Origin: Mycolicibacterium malmesburyense
GTDB lineage: Bacteria; Actinomycetota; Actinomycetes; Mycobacteriales; Mycobacteriaceae
DNA: 64,000 nt
Direction: 5' to 3'
Assembly (NCBI RefSeq): GCF_001050015.1
Contig: NZ_CVTB01000177.1
Location: forward strand, 5,335 to 69,334
Within the stretch, counting starts at the first letter, position 1. Every line of letters begins with the position of its first letter. This document shows, piece after piece, positions 33,942 through 45,000 of this stretch. The position numbers and the translations under genes are program-made. Under the pieces are notes generated by a model. That model had not been told where the DNA came from. It ran no database searches and saw only the letters and a program-made list of their open reading frames with translations.

Positions 33942-35836
33942 TGCGTGACGGCTCGACGGCCATGCCGATCAAGGTCGCCGGCCAGATGGTTGCGGCCGCC
34001 GCGGCGGCGGTCGTCGTCGCGGTCGTCTCCGTGGTTGCGATCGCGCGGGTGGAGTGGCCGGCGTACAACTCCTCCAACCAACTGCACGCGCTGACCACGG
34101 TGGGCCAGGTCGTCTGCCTGGCCGGGCTGTTCGCCAGCGGATGGGTGTGGCGGCGCGGCCGCCGAATGCCGGCGAAGGTCGGGGCGACGCTGTTCTTGTC
34201 CGCCTTCGCAGTGGTGACCCTGGCGATGCCGCTGGGCGCGACAAAGCTTTATCTGTACGGCATTTCGGTCGACCAGCAGTTCCGCACGGAGTACCTGACC
34301 CGGCTGGCCGACAGCGCCGCGCTGCGCGACATGACCTACATGGGCCTGCCGCCCTTCTATCCGCCGGGCTGGTTCTGGATCGGTGGACGGCTGGCCGCGC
34401 TGACCGGGACCCCCGCGTGGGAGATGTTCAAGCCGTGGGCGATCATCTCGATCACCGCCGCGGTGGCCGTCGCGTTCGTGTTGTGGGCGGCCATGATTCG
34501 CTTCGAGTACGCGCTGGTGGTGACCACCGCGACAACGGCCGCCGCGCTGTCGTACTCACCGGCCGAGCCCTACGCGGCGATCATCTGCGTGCTGCTGCCC
34601 CCGGTGTTCGTGCTGGCGTGGTCGGGGCTGCGGGCCGGGGCCCGCCCGGCCGTGGACGGGAAGGTCCGCCGCGGCGGATGGGCCGCGATCGTCGGCACCG
34701 GCCTGTTCCTCGGCGGAGCCGCGCTGTCGTACACGCTGCTGTTCGCCTACGCCGCGTTCACGCTGGCGATCATGGGGGTGCTGCTCGCCGTCGCGCGCCG
34801 GAGCATCGACCCGTTGCTGCGGCTGGCCGTCATCGCGGTGATCTCGGGCGCGATCGCGCTGATCGGGTGGGCGCCGTATCTGCTGGCCGCGATCTCCGGC
34901 GAACCCGCCGACTCCGGCACGGCCCAGCACTATCTCCCGACCGACGGCGCCCAGCTGGAGTTCCCGATGCTGCACTTCACGCTGCTCGGGGCGCTGTGCA
35001 TGCTCGGCACCCTGTGGCTGGTCTGGCAGGCGCGCTCGTCGACCCGGGCCGGCGCGCTCGCGATCGCCGTGCTCGCCGTCTACGCCTGGTCGCTGCTGTC
35101 GATGCTGACCACGCTGGCGGGCACCACCCTGCTGTCGTTCCGGCTGAACCCGACGCTGACCGTACTGCTGACGGCGGCGGGCGCCTTCGGCTTCATCGAG
35201 GTGACGCGGGCCGTGGCGGCGCGCGTGCGGCCCGAGAACACGCGTCGCGTCGTCGCGGCGGCCGCCGCACTGGGCGCGATCGGCGCCGTCACCTACAGCC
35301 AGGACATCCCCGACGTGCTGCGGTCCGACATCGTGGTCGCCTACACCGACACCGACGGCTACGGTCAGCGCGCCGACCGGCGGCCGCCGGGGGCCGAGCG
35401 CTACTACCGCGAGATCGACGCCAAGATCACCGAGGTGACCGGCCGCCCCCGCGACGAGACCGTCGTGCTGACCGCCGACTACAGCTTCCTGTCCTACTAC
35501 CCCTACTACGGCTTCCAGGGGCTGACGTCGCACTACGCGAACCCGCTCGCCCAGTTCGAGAAGCGCGCCGAAGCCATCGAGGGCTGGGCCACGCTGACCG
35601 ACGCCGACCAGTTCATCGAGGCGCTCGACTCGCTGCCGTGGGACCCGCCGACGGTGTTTCTGATGCGCCGCGGCGCCGACGACACCTACACGTTGCGGCT
35701 CGCCTCCGACGTGTACCCGAACCAGCCCAACGTGCGGCGCTACCACGTCGCGCTGGACGAGGCATTGTTCGACGACCCGCGCTTCGAGGTCTCCAGCATC
35801 GGCCCGTTCGTGCTGGCGATCCGGAAGCCCAATTAG
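33941..35836 (+). CDS. aftA: Arabinofuranosyltransferase AftA
   Basis: A 631-residue GT-C membrane glycosyltransferase that adds the first arabinose to the galactan chain. About eleven to thirteen membrane helices fill residues 10-460. The first extracytoplasmic loop holds the conserved region around [10 protein letters not shown] and [18 protein letters not shown] periplasmic C-terminal domain of about 150 residues follows ([20 protein letters not shown]). ATG at 33941 overlaps the dprE2 stop; embC follows 11 nt after its stop. Acts before the Emb proteins. Confidence 0.95.
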   Translation: MRDGSTAMPIKVAGQMVAAAAAAVVVAVVSVVAIARVEWPAYNSSNQLHALTTVGQVVCLAGLFASGWVWRRGRRMPAKVGATLFLSAFAVVTLAMPLGATKLYLYGISVDQQFRTEYLTRLADSAALRDMTYMGLPPFYPPGWFWIGGRLAALTGTPAWEMFKPWAIISITAAVAVAFVLWAAMIRFEYALVVTTATTAAALSYSPAEPYAAIICVLLPPVFVLAWSGLRAGARPAVDGKVRRGGWAAIVGTGLFLGGAALSYTLLFAYAAFTLAIMGVLLAVARRSIDPLLRLAVIAVISGAIALIGWAPYLLAAISGEPADSGTAQHYLPTDGAQLEFPMLHFTLLGALCMLGTLWLVWQARSSTRAGALAIAVLAVYAWSLLSMLTTLAGTTLLSFRLNPTLTVLLTAAGAFGFIEVTRAVAARVRPENTRRVVAAAAALGAIGAVTYSQDIPDVLRSDIVVAYTDTDGYGQRADRRPPGAERYYREIDAKITEVTGRPRDETVVLTADYSFLSYYPYYGFQGLTSHYANPLAQFEKRAEAIEGWATLTDADQFIEALDSLPWDPPTVFLMRRGADDTYTLRLASDVYPNQPNVRRYHVALDEALFDDPRFEVSSIGPFVLAIRKPN

Positions 35837-35847
35837 GATCGAACGCC

Positions 35848-38800
35848 GTGGTCGGTGAAGCCGGGGTCGGGTCGAACCATCGGACGGTGCGGCTGATAGC
35901 CATCGTCGCGGGGTTGCTCGGCGCACTCCTGGCGATAGCGACGCCGTTGATGCCGGTCACGCAGACCACGGCGCAACTGAACTGGCCGCAGAACGGCGTG
36001 CTGCGCAGCGTGGACGCCCCGCTCATCGGCTACGTCGCGACCGACCTGGAGATCAGCGTGCCGTGCCGAGCGGCGGCCGGGCTGGCCGGCGGGCGCTCGG
36101 TGCTGTTGTCGACGGTGCCGAAGCAGGCGCCCAAGGCGATCGACCGCGGCCTGCTCATCGAACGGGTCAACGACGACCTGCTGGTGATCGTGCGCAACAC
36201 CCCGGTGGTCAGTGCGCCGCTGGATCAGGTGCTCAGCCCGCAGTGCCAGCGGCTGACCTTCACCGCACACGCCGACAAGGTGACCGGCGAGTTCGTCGGC
36301 CTCGTCCAGGGCCCGGGGCGCATTCCGAGCGAGGACCCCGGTGAACCGCTGCGCGGCGAACGCGGCGGCTACGACTTCCGGCCGCAGATCGTCGGCGTCT
36401 TCACCGACCTCAGCGGTCCCGCGCCGCCGGGCCTGGAGTTGTCCGCGACGCTCGACACCCGCTACAGCACCACGCCGACCCTGCTCAAGACGCTGGCGAT
36501 GATCATCGGGGTCGCGCTGACCGTCATCGCCCTGGCTGCGCTTCACCTTCTCGACATCGCCGACGGCCGCCGCGTCCGGCGGTTCCTGCCCCCGCGGTGG
36601 TGGACCCTGCGCCCGCTGGACGGCGTGGTCGCCGCGGTGCTGGTGTGGTGGCACTTCGTCGGCGCCAACACCGCCGACGACGGCTACATCCTGACGATGG
36701 CACGGGTGTCCGACAGCGCCGGCTACATGGCGAACTACTACCGCTGGTTCGGCACCCCGGAAGCGCCGTTCGGCTGGTACTACGACCTGCTCGCGCTCTG
36801 GGCGCACGTCAGCACGCACAGCGTGTGGATGCGGTTGCCGACGCTCGTGATGGGGCTGGCGTGCTGGTGGGTCATCAGCCGCGAGGTGATCCCGCGACTC
36901 GGCCACGCGGTGAAGACGACCCCGGCGGCGGCGTGGACGGCGGCCGGCCTGTTCCTGGCGTTCTGGCTGCCGCTGAACAACGGGCTGCGGCCCGAGCCGA
37001 TCATCGCGCTGGGCATCCTGCTGACGTGGTGCTCGGTCGAGCGGGGCGTGGCCACCAGCAGGCTGTTACCCGTCGCGATCGCGATCGTCATCGGCGCGCT
37101 CACGCTGTTCTCCGGCCCCACCGGCATCGCCGCGATCGGCGCGCTGTTGGTGGCCGTCGGGCCGCTGAAAACCATTGTTGCCGCGCACGTTTCGCGCTTC
37201 GGATACCTGGCGCTGCTGGCGCCGATCCTGGCCGCGGCCACGGTGACGATCATCCTGATCTTCCGGGACCAGACGCTGGCGGCCGAACTTCAGGCCAGCA
37301 CGTTCAAGTCCGCGGTCGGGCCGAGCCTGAGCTGGTTCGACGAGCACATCCGCTACGAACGGTTGTTCACGCTGAGCCCGGATGGGTCGGTCGCGCGCCG
37401 GTTCGCGGTGCTCATGCTGCTGATCGCGCTGGCCGTGGCGGTCGCGATGTCGTTGCGCAAGTTCAGGATTCCCGGCACGGCGCTGGGTCCGAGTCGCCGC
37501 ATCATCGGCATCACCGTCATCTCGTTCTTGGCCATGATGTTCACGCCGACCAAGTGGACGCACCACTTCGGCGTGTTCGCCGGCCTGGCCGGCTCGCTCG
37601 GTGCGCTGGCCGCCGTCGCCGTGACCGCACGCGCGATGCGCTCGCGGCGCAACCGCTCGGTGTTCGGCGCGGCGGTGCTGTTTGCGATGGCGCTGTCGTT
37701 CGCCACCGTCAACGGCTGGTGGTACGTGTCCAACTTCGGTGTGCCGTGGTCGAATGCCATGCCGGAGTGGAAGTTCGGCTTCTCCACCATCCTGTTGGGG
37801 CTGTCGGTGCTGGCCCTGATCGCCGCCGCGTGGTTCCACTTCTCGGGGCGCGACTCCTCACCGCCGGGTCCGCAACGGCGCTGGCAACGAATCCTGCAGG
37901 CGCCGTTGGCGATCGCCACGTGGGTACTGGTGGTGTTCGAGGTGCTCTCGCTGACGCTGGCCATGCTCGACCAGTACCCGGCGTGGAGCGTCGGGCGGTC
38001 CAACCTCGAGGCACTGACCGGCAAGACGTGCGGGATGGCCCAGGACGTGCTGGTCGAGGAGGACCCCAACGTCGGGATGCTGAGGCCGATCGACACGCCC
38101 ATCGGTGAGGCGCTCGGCGCGGGCACCGCACAGGGGTTCGACCCCAACGGAATTCCCGCCGACGTGTCGGCCGACGAGACGATGAGCGGGCAGGGCACGT
38201 CCACCAACTTCGCGGACACCGACAGCGAAGACGATCAGGCCAGCAACGGCGGGACCGAGGGCGGCACGACGGCCGCCGCCGGCGTCAACGGCTCGCGGGC
38301 GCGGCTGCCGTACAAGCTCGATCCGGCGACCACGCCGGTGATGGCCAGCTGGCGTCCCGGCACGCAGCAGCCCGCGCAGCTGCGCTCGGCCTGGTACCGC
38401 CTGCCGTCTCGCGACGACGTCGGTCCCCTGCTGGTCATTTCGGCCGCTGGGCGTTTCGACGCCGGTGAGGTCGCCGTGCAGTGGGCGACCGACGAGCAGG
38501 CCGCGGCCGACGAGCCGGGCGGTTCGATCGGATTCGCCGACGTCGGCGCCTCCCCGGCGTGGCGTAACCTGCGGGCCCCGTTGGACGCGATACCGCAAGA
38601 GGCGACCCAGATACGGTTGGTGGCCTCCGACGAAGACCTCGACCCGCAGCACTGGATCGCGGTGACACCGCCGCGGATCCCGGAGCTGCGCACGCTGCAG
38701 GACGTCGTCGGATCGTCGGACCCGGTGTTGCTCGACTGGCTCGTCGGATTGGCGTTCCCCTGCCAGCGGCCGTTCGGACATCAGAACGGCGTTGTCGAGG

Positions 38801-39069
38801 TGCCCAAGTGGCGGATCCTGCCCGACCGCTTTGGCGCCGAAGCGAACTCACCGGTGATGGACTACCTCGGCGGCGGTCCGCTCGGCATCACCGAGCTGCT
38901 GGTGCGGGCGACGACCGTGCCGACCTACCTCGACGACGACTGGTTCCGCGACTGGGGTTCGCTGCAGCAGCTCACGCCGTGGTACCCGAACGCCGCCCAG
39001 GCTCGGCTGGACCTCGGCACCGCGACGCGCAGCGGGCTGTGGAGTCCGGCGCCGTTGCGGCTGTCCTGA
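35848..39069 (+). CDS. embC: Arabinosyltransferase EmbC
   Basis: A 1073-residue GT-C enzyme that elongates the arabinan of lipoarabinomannan. The N-terminal segment TPLMPVTQTTAQLNWPQNG and first periplasmic domain are followed by about 13-15 helices. The donor-site loop is ANTADDGYILTMARVS. The C-terminal carbohydrate-binding domain (about 720-1073) ends in SGLWSPAPLRLS. EmbC rather than EmbA/B is shown by the Ser/Asp/Gly-rich region before GGTTAAAGVNGSRARLP. GTG start at 35848, 11 nt after aftA. Unlike the M. tuberculosis arrangement, embA does not follow directly. Confidence 0.95.
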   Translation: MVGEAGVGSNHRTVRLIAIVAGLLGALLAIATPLMPVTQTTAQLNWPQNGVLRSVDAPLIGYVATDLEISVPCRAAAGLAGGRSVLLSTVPKQAPKAIDRGLLIERVNDDLLVIVRNTPVVSAPLDQVLSPQCQRLTFTAHADKVTGEFVGLVQGPGRIPSEDPGEPLRGERGGYDFRPQIVGVFTDLSGPAPPGLELSATLDTRYSTTPTLLKTLAMIIGVALTVIALAALHLLDIADGRRVRRFLPPRWWTLRPLDGVVAAVLVWWHFVGANTADDGYILTMARVSDSAGYMANYYRWFGTPEAPFGWYYDLLALWAHVSTHSVWMRLPTLVMGLACWWVISREVIPRLGHAVKTTPAAAWTAAGLFLAFWLPLNNGLRPEPIIALGILLTWCSVERGVATSRLLPVAIAIVIGALTLFSGPTGIAAIGALLVAVGPLKTIVAAHVSRFGYLALLAPILAAATVTIILIFRDQTLAAELQASTFKSAVGPSLSWFDEHIRYERLFTLSPDGSVARRFAVLMLLIALAVAVAMSLRKFRIPGTALGPSRRIIGITVISFLAMMFTPTKWTHHFGVFAGLAGSLGALAAVAVTARAMRSRRNRSVFGAAVLFAMALSFATVNGWWYVSNFGVPWSNAMPEWKFGFSTILLGLSVLALIAAAWFHFSGRDSSPPGPQRRWQRILQAPLAIATWVLVVFEVLSLTLAMLDQYPAWSVGRSNLEALTGKTCGMAQDVLVEEDPNVGMLRPIDTPIGEALGAGTAQGFDPNGIPADVSADETMSGQGTSTNFADTDSEDDQASNGGTEGGTTAAAGVNGSRARLPYKLDPATTPVMASWRPGTQQPAQLRSAWYRLPSRDDVGPLLVISAAGRFDAGEVAVQWATDEQAAADEPGGSIGFADVGASPAWRNLRAPLDAIPQEATQIRLVASDEDLDPQHWIAVTPPRIPELRTLQDVVGSSDPVLLDWLVGLAFPCQRPFGHQNGVVEVPKWRILPDRFGAEANSPVMDYLGGGPLGITELLVRATTVPTYLDDDWFRDWGSLQQLTPWYPNAAQARLDLGTATRSGLWSPAPLRLS

Positions 39070-39088
39070 TTTCGGAGCTCGACACCCT

Positions 39089-39133
39089 TAACGGGTTGAT
39101 CGCACGCACCTGGTGCGTGGAATCAACCCGTTA
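39089..39133. repeat. Palindrome copy 1 (40-bp identical repeat) at the embC 3' end
   Basis: Arms TAACGGGTTGAT and ATCAACCCGTTA enclose a second stem CACGCACC/GGTGCGTG, giving a nearly perfect 45-nt hairpin with a one-base loop. Bases 39092-39131 are identical to 40156-40195. The stop codon of the DUF559 gene (39123-39125) lies in the right arm. It may terminate transcription in both directions. Confidence 0.92.
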
Positions 39134-40085
39134 GCGCGATCGCGGGGCGGCATGAGGGGCAGGTGCGCACCCGACCGGTCCAGCCGCGGCGCCGGAGCAC
39201 GCCGCCGATCAGCTGGGCGGTGCGGCACGCATCGCCGAAGACCAATCCGTAGGTCAGCCGGATCGTGGCCAGGTCCGACCGGCTCAACTCCGCGAGATCG
39301 CGCAGGGCGTCGCGATCGCGGTCGCGGGGCGAATCGTGAAACGCCCGACCATCGAGCTCGACGACGACTCTGTGGCGCCCGTAGCGCACATCCTGGAAGG
39401 TGGTCCGACCGGTCGCGGTGCTACGAGCCTGACGCCTTCCTCTGGGCAGACCGTGCGCTCGCTCGACTCGGTGCAGGTAACCGCGCTCCAGCACCGAACA
39501 CGCCCCGTCGCGAAGGTCGGTGAGCATCGCCTCCAAGATGCGCCGGCCCGGGACACGTCGCCGGGTTTCCAACGTCTGCAACACCCGCTGCGGGGTGGTG
39601 CGCCAGGTCGCACACACTCGCGCCAGTTCGGCGAACGCCGCCGCGACGTCCTCGCCGCGGAGCTCGCCGCCGACCACGTCGATCAGCGCGTGCTCCACAC
39701 GAATCAAAGGCGGTTTGCGGAAGAGATCGGCGCGCTGCGCGAAGTCAGGTGTCCGGTGCAGGACGATGCGCGGCAGGGGACGCAGATTGCGCGACGGATC
39801 GACCGCGATGTGCACCACCGTCGTCGGCGGGTCAGGCAGCGCCGATGCATGCGCCAACGCCGCCGGCCAGAACGCCAGCACCGCGACCCAGTGCCGCTGC
39901 GGCTGGGTGAGGCGGCCACTGTGGTCGACGTAGACGCCGCGACCGACCGGAACCAATTCGCGACGGCGCACCAGCCGGGCGATGTCGAAATCGGTGGCTC
40001 CGGCGCAGAGCATCTGGCGGCGCGCGACGACTCCGTCCTGCGCGACGGTGAGGTCGGCGACATGCCCGAGATGCCAGCGCGTCAC
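39123..40085 (-). CDS. AbiEi-type HTH / DUF559 nuclease-like protein
   Basis: A 320-residue protein. The N-terminus (about 1-60) resembles the AbiEi antitoxin winged helix (TVAQDGVVARRQMLCAGA ... VPVGRGVYV). The C-terminal third (about 225-310) matches DUF559, a Vsr/restriction-endonuclease-like fold: VVVELDGRAFHDSPRDRDRD. Such AbiEi-DUF559 proteins are common orphans in actinobacteria. No cognate AbiEii toxin is encoded beside it. GTG start at 40085. The gene and its upstream region are bracketed by two identical 40-bp palindromes, in the middle of the emb cluster. Confidence 0.85.
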   Translation of the reverse strand: MTRWHLGHVADLTVAQDGVVARRQMLCAGATDFDIARLVRRRELVPVGRGVYVDHSGRLTQPQRHWVAVLAFWPAALAHASALPDPPTTVVHIAVDPSRNLRPLPRIVLHRTPDFAQRADLFRKPPLIRVEHALIDVVGGELRGEDVAAAFAELARVCATWRTTPQRVLQTLETRRRVPGRRILEAMLTDLRDGACSVLERGYLHRVERAHGLPRGRRQARSTATGRTTFQDVRYGRHRVVVELDGRAFHDSPRDRDRDALRDLAELSRSDLATIRLTYGLVFGDACRTAQLIGGVLRRRGWTGRVRTCPSCRPAIALTG

Positions 40086-40155
40086 GCGGTCAAGCCTGGA
40101 CCAGCCGCCGGGCCACGACCAGCCGATGCCGACGCCGCTGTGGATAACCCATTAG

Positions 40156-40195
40156 CGGGTTGATCGCACGCACCTGGTGCGTGGAATCAACCCGT
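40156..40195. repeat. Palindrome copy 2 (40-bp identical repeat)
   Basis: Identical over 40 bp and in the same orientation as copy 1 at 39092-39131, 1064 bp away. It overlaps the stop codon of the HAAS membrane-protein gene (40195-40197) and lies upstream of the DUF559 start. Confidence 0.95.
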
Positions 40196-41553
40196 CAGAC
40201 GAATCCGAACAGCGGCGGCAGCGCCAGCACCACGAACGCGGCCCACACTCCGTAGACCGGGAGGTAGCGGGTCTGCCACCGCTCGACGTCGCCGAATGGC
40301 CGCCGGCGCCGCAGGAAGCCGATCACCAGCCACGCCGACCAGGCCAGGTTGACCAGCAGCACCAGGTTCATCCCGAGCGCGGCGACCTTGTTCGGGCTGT
40401 AGCCGAACTCGGCGATGCGCATCAGCATCGCCGTGAGCATCAGCACGTCGACGGCCAACGCGCTGAGCACGAGAACCAGCTGCAGCCAATCGAATACGGT
40501 CGGCGGCGAGAGCGGGTCGCGGGCCGAGATCGCGTACAGCAGCAGCCCCAGCACCAGGACGAGGATGAGGTCCATCAGGATCAGCAGGTCGCGGTCCACG
40601 CCGATGACGCTGCCCGCCGTCGAGAACGCGACCAGCAGCGCGAGCAGCATGACGGTCGTCAGCGGCGTGAACACCCGCGTCAGCACCGGGGCGATGTTCT
40701 CGATCACGTTCTGCTTGGCCTCGACCAACCAGGCCGCCACGAGTGTGGCCAGAGGCACGAAGATCGGCAGCGCCCAGTCGCCGACGAACTCCTCGAGGTC
40801 CACCCCGATGGCGTCGAACGCGCCGCCGGTCAACAGCAGCAGGACCGCGAGGCCGATCAGCAGCAGCGTGAGGTACACGACGAATTCACCGGTGAACCGG
40901 ATGAAATCCATTCGGCGCGAATCGGATCGCCATCGTCCGCCGACATAGGCCAGCCCGACCAGTAGCCACAACACGATCGGCACGTGCATCCCGGCCAGGA
41001 CCTCGGTGTCGGGATCGTCGAAGAAGTCGTCGCCGAACGGGAAGGCGTTGACGGCGACCGCCAGCACCGCGGCCGGCGCCACGAGCAGCGCCCAGTGCCA
41101 CCACCGCAGCCGTCTTTTCCACGCGAAATAGCCTGCCAGGAACGGGAATACGAAGAACGCCGCGTTTCGCCAGAACGTCAGGGTGTCGTCGAGCAGCGCC
41201 AAGCCCAGCCTGACCGCGATGCCCGCGCCGAGCCCGAGCGCGAGTACGACGAGCAGTTCGCGGTTCGGCCGGGCCGTCGGCCCCGCATCCTCGGAGACGA
41301 GCACCAGCTGCTTCCACAGCCGGTTGGAATGTTCGCGGGCGAACTCCCGCGAGATTGCGTCGACGTTGCCCATCCGCTTGACCGCGACGAGGAACGCCTC
41401 GTCGTCGGAGAGCCCGGCACGCGACAGGTCGGCGATCTGCTCGCGAAGATGGTCCTCCATCTCGTCGACGTCGGCCGCGGCGATCGCGCGGTGCCGCTGA
41501 ACGTAGCCGCGCCACTGCGCGATCTGCGATTCGAGTTCGGTGTCCGCCCGCAT
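40195..41553 (-). CDS. HAAS-domain / permease-prefix multi-spanning membrane protein
   Basis: A 452-residue protein. The N-terminal about 95 residues are a soluble helical domain (VDEMEDHLREQIADLSRAGLSDDEAFLVAVKRMGN), the HAAS-like/permease prefix module that accompanies PadR regulators. About ten hydrophobic helices follow (about 105-450). No transporter motif is visible. In PadR-HAAS pairs the membrane protein is thought to sense envelope or lipid state and act on the regulator. Its ATG overlaps the padR stop (TGATG). Inserted between embC and embA on the opposite strand. Confidence 0.85.
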   Translation of the reverse strand: MRADTELESQIAQWRGYVQRHRAIAAADVDEMEDHLREQIADLSRAGLSDDEAFLVAVKRMGNVDAISREFAREHSNRLWKQLVLVSEDAGPTARPNRELLVVLALGLGAGIAVRLGLALLDDTLTFWRNAAFFVFPFLAGYFAWKRRLRWWHWALLVAPAAVLAVAVNAFPFGDDFFDDPDTEVLAGMHVPIVLWLLVGLAYVGGRWRSDSRRMDFIRFTGEFVVYLTLLLIGLAVLLLLTGGAFDAIGVDLEEFVGDWALPIFVPLATLVAAWLVEAKQNVIENIAPVLTRVFTPLTTVMLLALLVAFSTAGSVIGVDRDLLILMDLILVLVLGLLLYAISARDPLSPPTVFDWLQLVLVLSALAVDVLMLTAMLMRIAEFGYSPNKVAALGMNLVLLVNLAWSAWLVIGFLRRRRPFGDVERWQTRYLPVYGVWAAFVVLALPPLFGFV

Positions 41554-41909
41554 CACGCCCACCCCGGTGCGACGTCCGCCGACAGGGGTTTCCACACGCG
41601 GTCCAGCGCCTCGGCGACGACGGTCCACTGCCGCCGCCGTTCGGCGAGCACCTCCCGCCCGGCCGCGGTGATGGCGTAGTGCTTGCGGCGGCGTCCGCCG
41701 TCGGAGACCCGCCAGTTCGCCGACACGTAGCCCTGGCGTTCCAGCCGGTGCAGCAGCGGGTACAGCATGCCGTCCGTCCACTGCATCTGGCCGCCCGACA
41801 ACTCGTTGACCCGCTTGATGAGCGCATAGCCGTATGACTCGCCCTCGGCGAGGATGCCGAGCACCAGCGGGGTGGCGGAGGCGGCCACGAGGTCCTTCTC
41901 GATGTGCAC
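41553..41909 (-). CDS. PadR family transcriptional regulator
   Basis: A 118-residue PadR protein with winged helix ([29 protein letters not shown] split over two helices), wing region [18 protein letters not shown] and [17 protein letters not shown], then a C-terminal dimerisation helix. I start at the GTG at 41909 because AGGAGG lies 7 nt upstream; the long upstream open frame is over the operators. It is co-translated with the HAAS membrane protein. Two palindromes lie just upstream, in the interval shared with embA. Confidence 0.9.
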   Translation of the reverse strand: MHIEKDLVAASATPLVLGILAEGESYGYALIKRVNELSGGQMQWTDGMLYPLLHRLERQGYVSANWRVSDGGRRRKHYAITAAGREVLAERRRQWTVVAEALDRVWKPLSADVAPGWA

Positions 41910-41924
41910 GCCAAAGCCTCCTAT

Positions 41925-41961
41925 ACCTAGAGGTACTAGGTCATACCCTAGCAGCTCTAGG
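41925..41961. promoter_or_regulatory. Double palindromic operator (CCTAG-N5-CTAGG twice) between padR and embA
   Basis: ACCTAG-AGGTA-CTAGGT (41925-41941) and CCTAG-CAGCT-CTAGG (41947-41961) share the same half-sites, centres 21 bp apart (two helical turns). They lie 15 bp upstream of padR and 42 bp upstream of the embA -10 box. The arrangement is that of an autoregulated PadR operator that could also act on embA. Inference from symmetry and position. Confidence 0.7.
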
Positions 41962-42002
41962 CATGTCGGCCTGGCGTCACGGACTCCGCGGATTTCGTCG
42001 CC

Positions 42003-42008
42003 TACCAT
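42003..42008 (+). promoter_or_regulatory. -10 box TACCAT for embA-embB
   Basis: TACCAT is followed by 8 nt and the embA GTG at 42017. It supports a separate embAB promoter independent of the aftA-embC transcript, as needed because three minus-strand genes intervene. Confidence 0.5.
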
Positions 42009-42016
42009 CGACGCTC

Positions 42017-45000
42017 GTGCCTGCTCATCGAATCGCGCGAGTGATCGCCGTCGTTGCAGGCATCGCCGGTGTGTTGCTGTGCGGGCTGGTCCCGCTGTTG
42101 CCGGTGAAGCAGACGACCGCCACCGTCCTGTGGCCACAAGGCACGGGGCCCGACGGGTTCGTCAGCGACATCACCGCCCCGCTGGTCTCCGGTGCGCCGC
42201 AGACCCTCGACATCTCCATTCCCTGTCAGGCGGTCGCCACGCTGCCGGACGACGGCGGCCTGGTCCTGTCGACCGTCCCACCCGGCGGCATCGACGCCAG
42301 CCGCAACGGCCTGTTCGTGCGCGCCACCGCCGACGTCGTGGTGGTCGCGTTCCGGGACTCGGTCGCCGCGGTCGCACCACGCCCGGCCGTCGAGGACGGC
42401 GCCTGCGGCACGCTGCACATCTGGGCCAACCCGGGTGAGGTCGGCGCCGACTTCATCGGTCTCCCCGGATCCGCGGGCACCCTGCCCGCCGAGGAGAAAC
42501 CGCAGGTCGCCGGCGTCTTCACCGATATGGAAGTGGCGCCGCAGGACGGACTGTCGGCGCGTATCGACGTCGACACCCGCTTCATCACCTCGCCCACCGC
42601 GCTCAAGCTCGCCGTGATGGTGCTGGGCGTCTTGTGCGTGATCGCGTCGATCGCCGCGTTGGCGGTGCTCGACCGCCACAGCGGGCGCCGCGTGCCGCGC
42701 GCCTGGCGCCGGTTCTGGCGCGTGGGCTTCTGGCACTGGATGGCCGACATCGGTGTCGTCGGCACGCTGCTGCTGTGGCACCTCATCGGTGCCCTCTCGT
42801 CGGACGACGGCTACAACCTCACCATCGCGCGGGTCTCCGCCGAGGCCGGCTACACCGCCAACTACTTCCGCTTCTTCGGCGCCTCTGAGGCCCCGTTCGA
42901 CTGGTACCAGTCGCTGCTGGCCGCGTTCGCCTCGGTCAGCACCGCGAGCGTGTGGATGCGCGTGCCCGCGACCCTGGCCGCGATCGGCGCGTGGCTGATC
43001 GTCAGCCGCTGCATCCTTCCCCGCCTCGGCCGCGGACTGGCCGCCAATCGGGTGACGGCGTGGACGGCCGGGGCGGTCTTCCTCGCCGCGTGGCTGCCCT
43101 TCAACAACGGCCTGCGACCCGAACCGCTCATCGCGTTCGGCACCGTCGCGGTGTGGGTGCTGGTGGAGAACGCCGTCGCCACCCGGCGGACGTGGCCGGC
43201 GGCGCTGGCGATCATCGTCGCGGTCTTCAGCGTGACGCTGGCACCGCAGGGTCTGATCGCGATCGCCCCGCTTCTGGTCGGGGGCCGCGCGATCGTCGGC
43301 ACCGTGCGCGCCCGCCGCCCCGTCGACGGCGTCCTGGCGCCGCTCGCCGCGCTGCTGAGCGCGCTCGCGCTGATCTTCGTGGTGGTGTTCCGCGACCAGA
43401 CGCTGGCCACCGTGGCCGAGTCCGCCCGCATCAAGTACGTCGTCGGCCCGACTATCGCGTGGTACCAGGAGTTCCTGCGCTACTACTTCCTCACCGTCGA
43501 GGACAGTGTCGACTCGTCGCTGACCCGGCGGTTCGCGGTGCTGGTGCTGATGCTGTGCCTGTTCGGGATGCTCGCGGTGCTGCTGCGGCGTGGCGGTGTC
43601 GTCGGCATGGCGCGCGGCCCCGTCTGGCGCCTGATCGGGTCGACGGCGATCGGCCTTCTGCTGCTGACGTTCACGCCCACCAAGTGGGCCGTGCAATTCG
43701 GTGGGTTCGCCGGGCTGGCCGGGGCGCTCGGGGCGGTGACGGCGTTCGCGTTCTCCCGCGTCGGGTTGCACAGCAGGCGAAATTTCGCGCTCTACGTCAC
43801 CGCCCTGCTCTTCGTATTGGCTTGGGCCACATCGGGAATCAACGGCTGGTTTTACGTCGGCAACTACGGCGTGCCGTGGTTCGACAAGCAACCGGTGATC
43901 GCCGGTGTTCCCGTGACCGGCATCTTCCTCGCGCTCGCGATCGTTACCGGACTGCTCGCGGGATGGCTGCACTTCCGCATGGACTACGCCGGGCACACGG
44001 AGGTCGCCAACACCAAGCGCAACCGTGTGCTGGCGTCGACTCCGCTGCTCGTGGTGGCGACGATCATGGTGGTGCTCGAGGTCGGCTCGATGACCAAGGG
44101 CGCGGTACAGCGCTATCCCGTCTACACCACCGCCAAGGCCAACGTTTCCGCGCTGAAGTCCGGGCTCTCGGACACCAGCTGCGCGATGGCCGACGACGTG
44201 TTGGTGGAGCCGGATACGAATGCCGGGATGCTGCAACCGGTTCCGGGGCAACGCTTCGGTGAGTACGGCCCGCTCGGCGGTGAAGATCCGGTCGGCTTCA
44301 ACCCCAACGGCGTCAGCGACACCCTCGAACCGCCCGAGCCGATCACCGCCAACCCGGGCACGGTCAACTCGGACGGCTCGCCGAACGAACCGAACATCGG
44401 CATCGGGTTCGCCGCGGGCACCGGCGGCGGCTACGGACCCGTCGGCGTTAACGGTTCGAATGTGTTCCTGCCGTTCGGACTCGACCCCGAACGCACGCCG
44501 GTGATGGGTAGCTACGACGAGAACACCCTCGCGGCCAAGGTGACGTCGGCGTGGTACCAGCTACCGCCCCGCACCCCGGACCGGCCGCTGGTCAGCCTCG
44601 CCGCCGCGGGCGCGATCTGGTTCTACGAGGAAGACGGCTCGTTCAACTACGGGCAGTCGCTCAAGCTGCAATGGGGTGTGCACCAACCCGACGGCAGCTA
44701 CACGCCGCTGAACGAGGTGCAGCCGATCGACGTCGGCCCAGGGCCTCAAAAGGCCTGGCGCAACCTGCGTTTCCCGCTCACGACCGCGCCGCCGGAGGCG
44801 AACGTCGCGCGGATCGTGGCCGACGACCCCAACCTGTCCACCGACCAGTGGTTCGCGTTCACCCCGCCGCGGGTGCCGGTGCTGGTGACCGCGCAGGAGT
44901 TCCTCGGCTCGCAGACGCCGGTGTTGATGGACATCGCGACGGCCGCGAATTTCCCGTGCCAGCGCCCGTTCTCCGAACGCCTCGGCATCGCCGAACTGCC

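Noticed and set aside
34054..35847. An upstream extension of the embC frame by almost 600 codons
   Set aside because: It runs over aftA in another frame and has no family match; the EmbC N-terminus begins at the GTG at 35848.
39123..40085. Complete AbiE toxin-antitoxin pair
   Set aside because: Only an AbiEi-like/DUF559 protein is present; no AbiEii nucleotidyltransferase toxin is encoded next to it.
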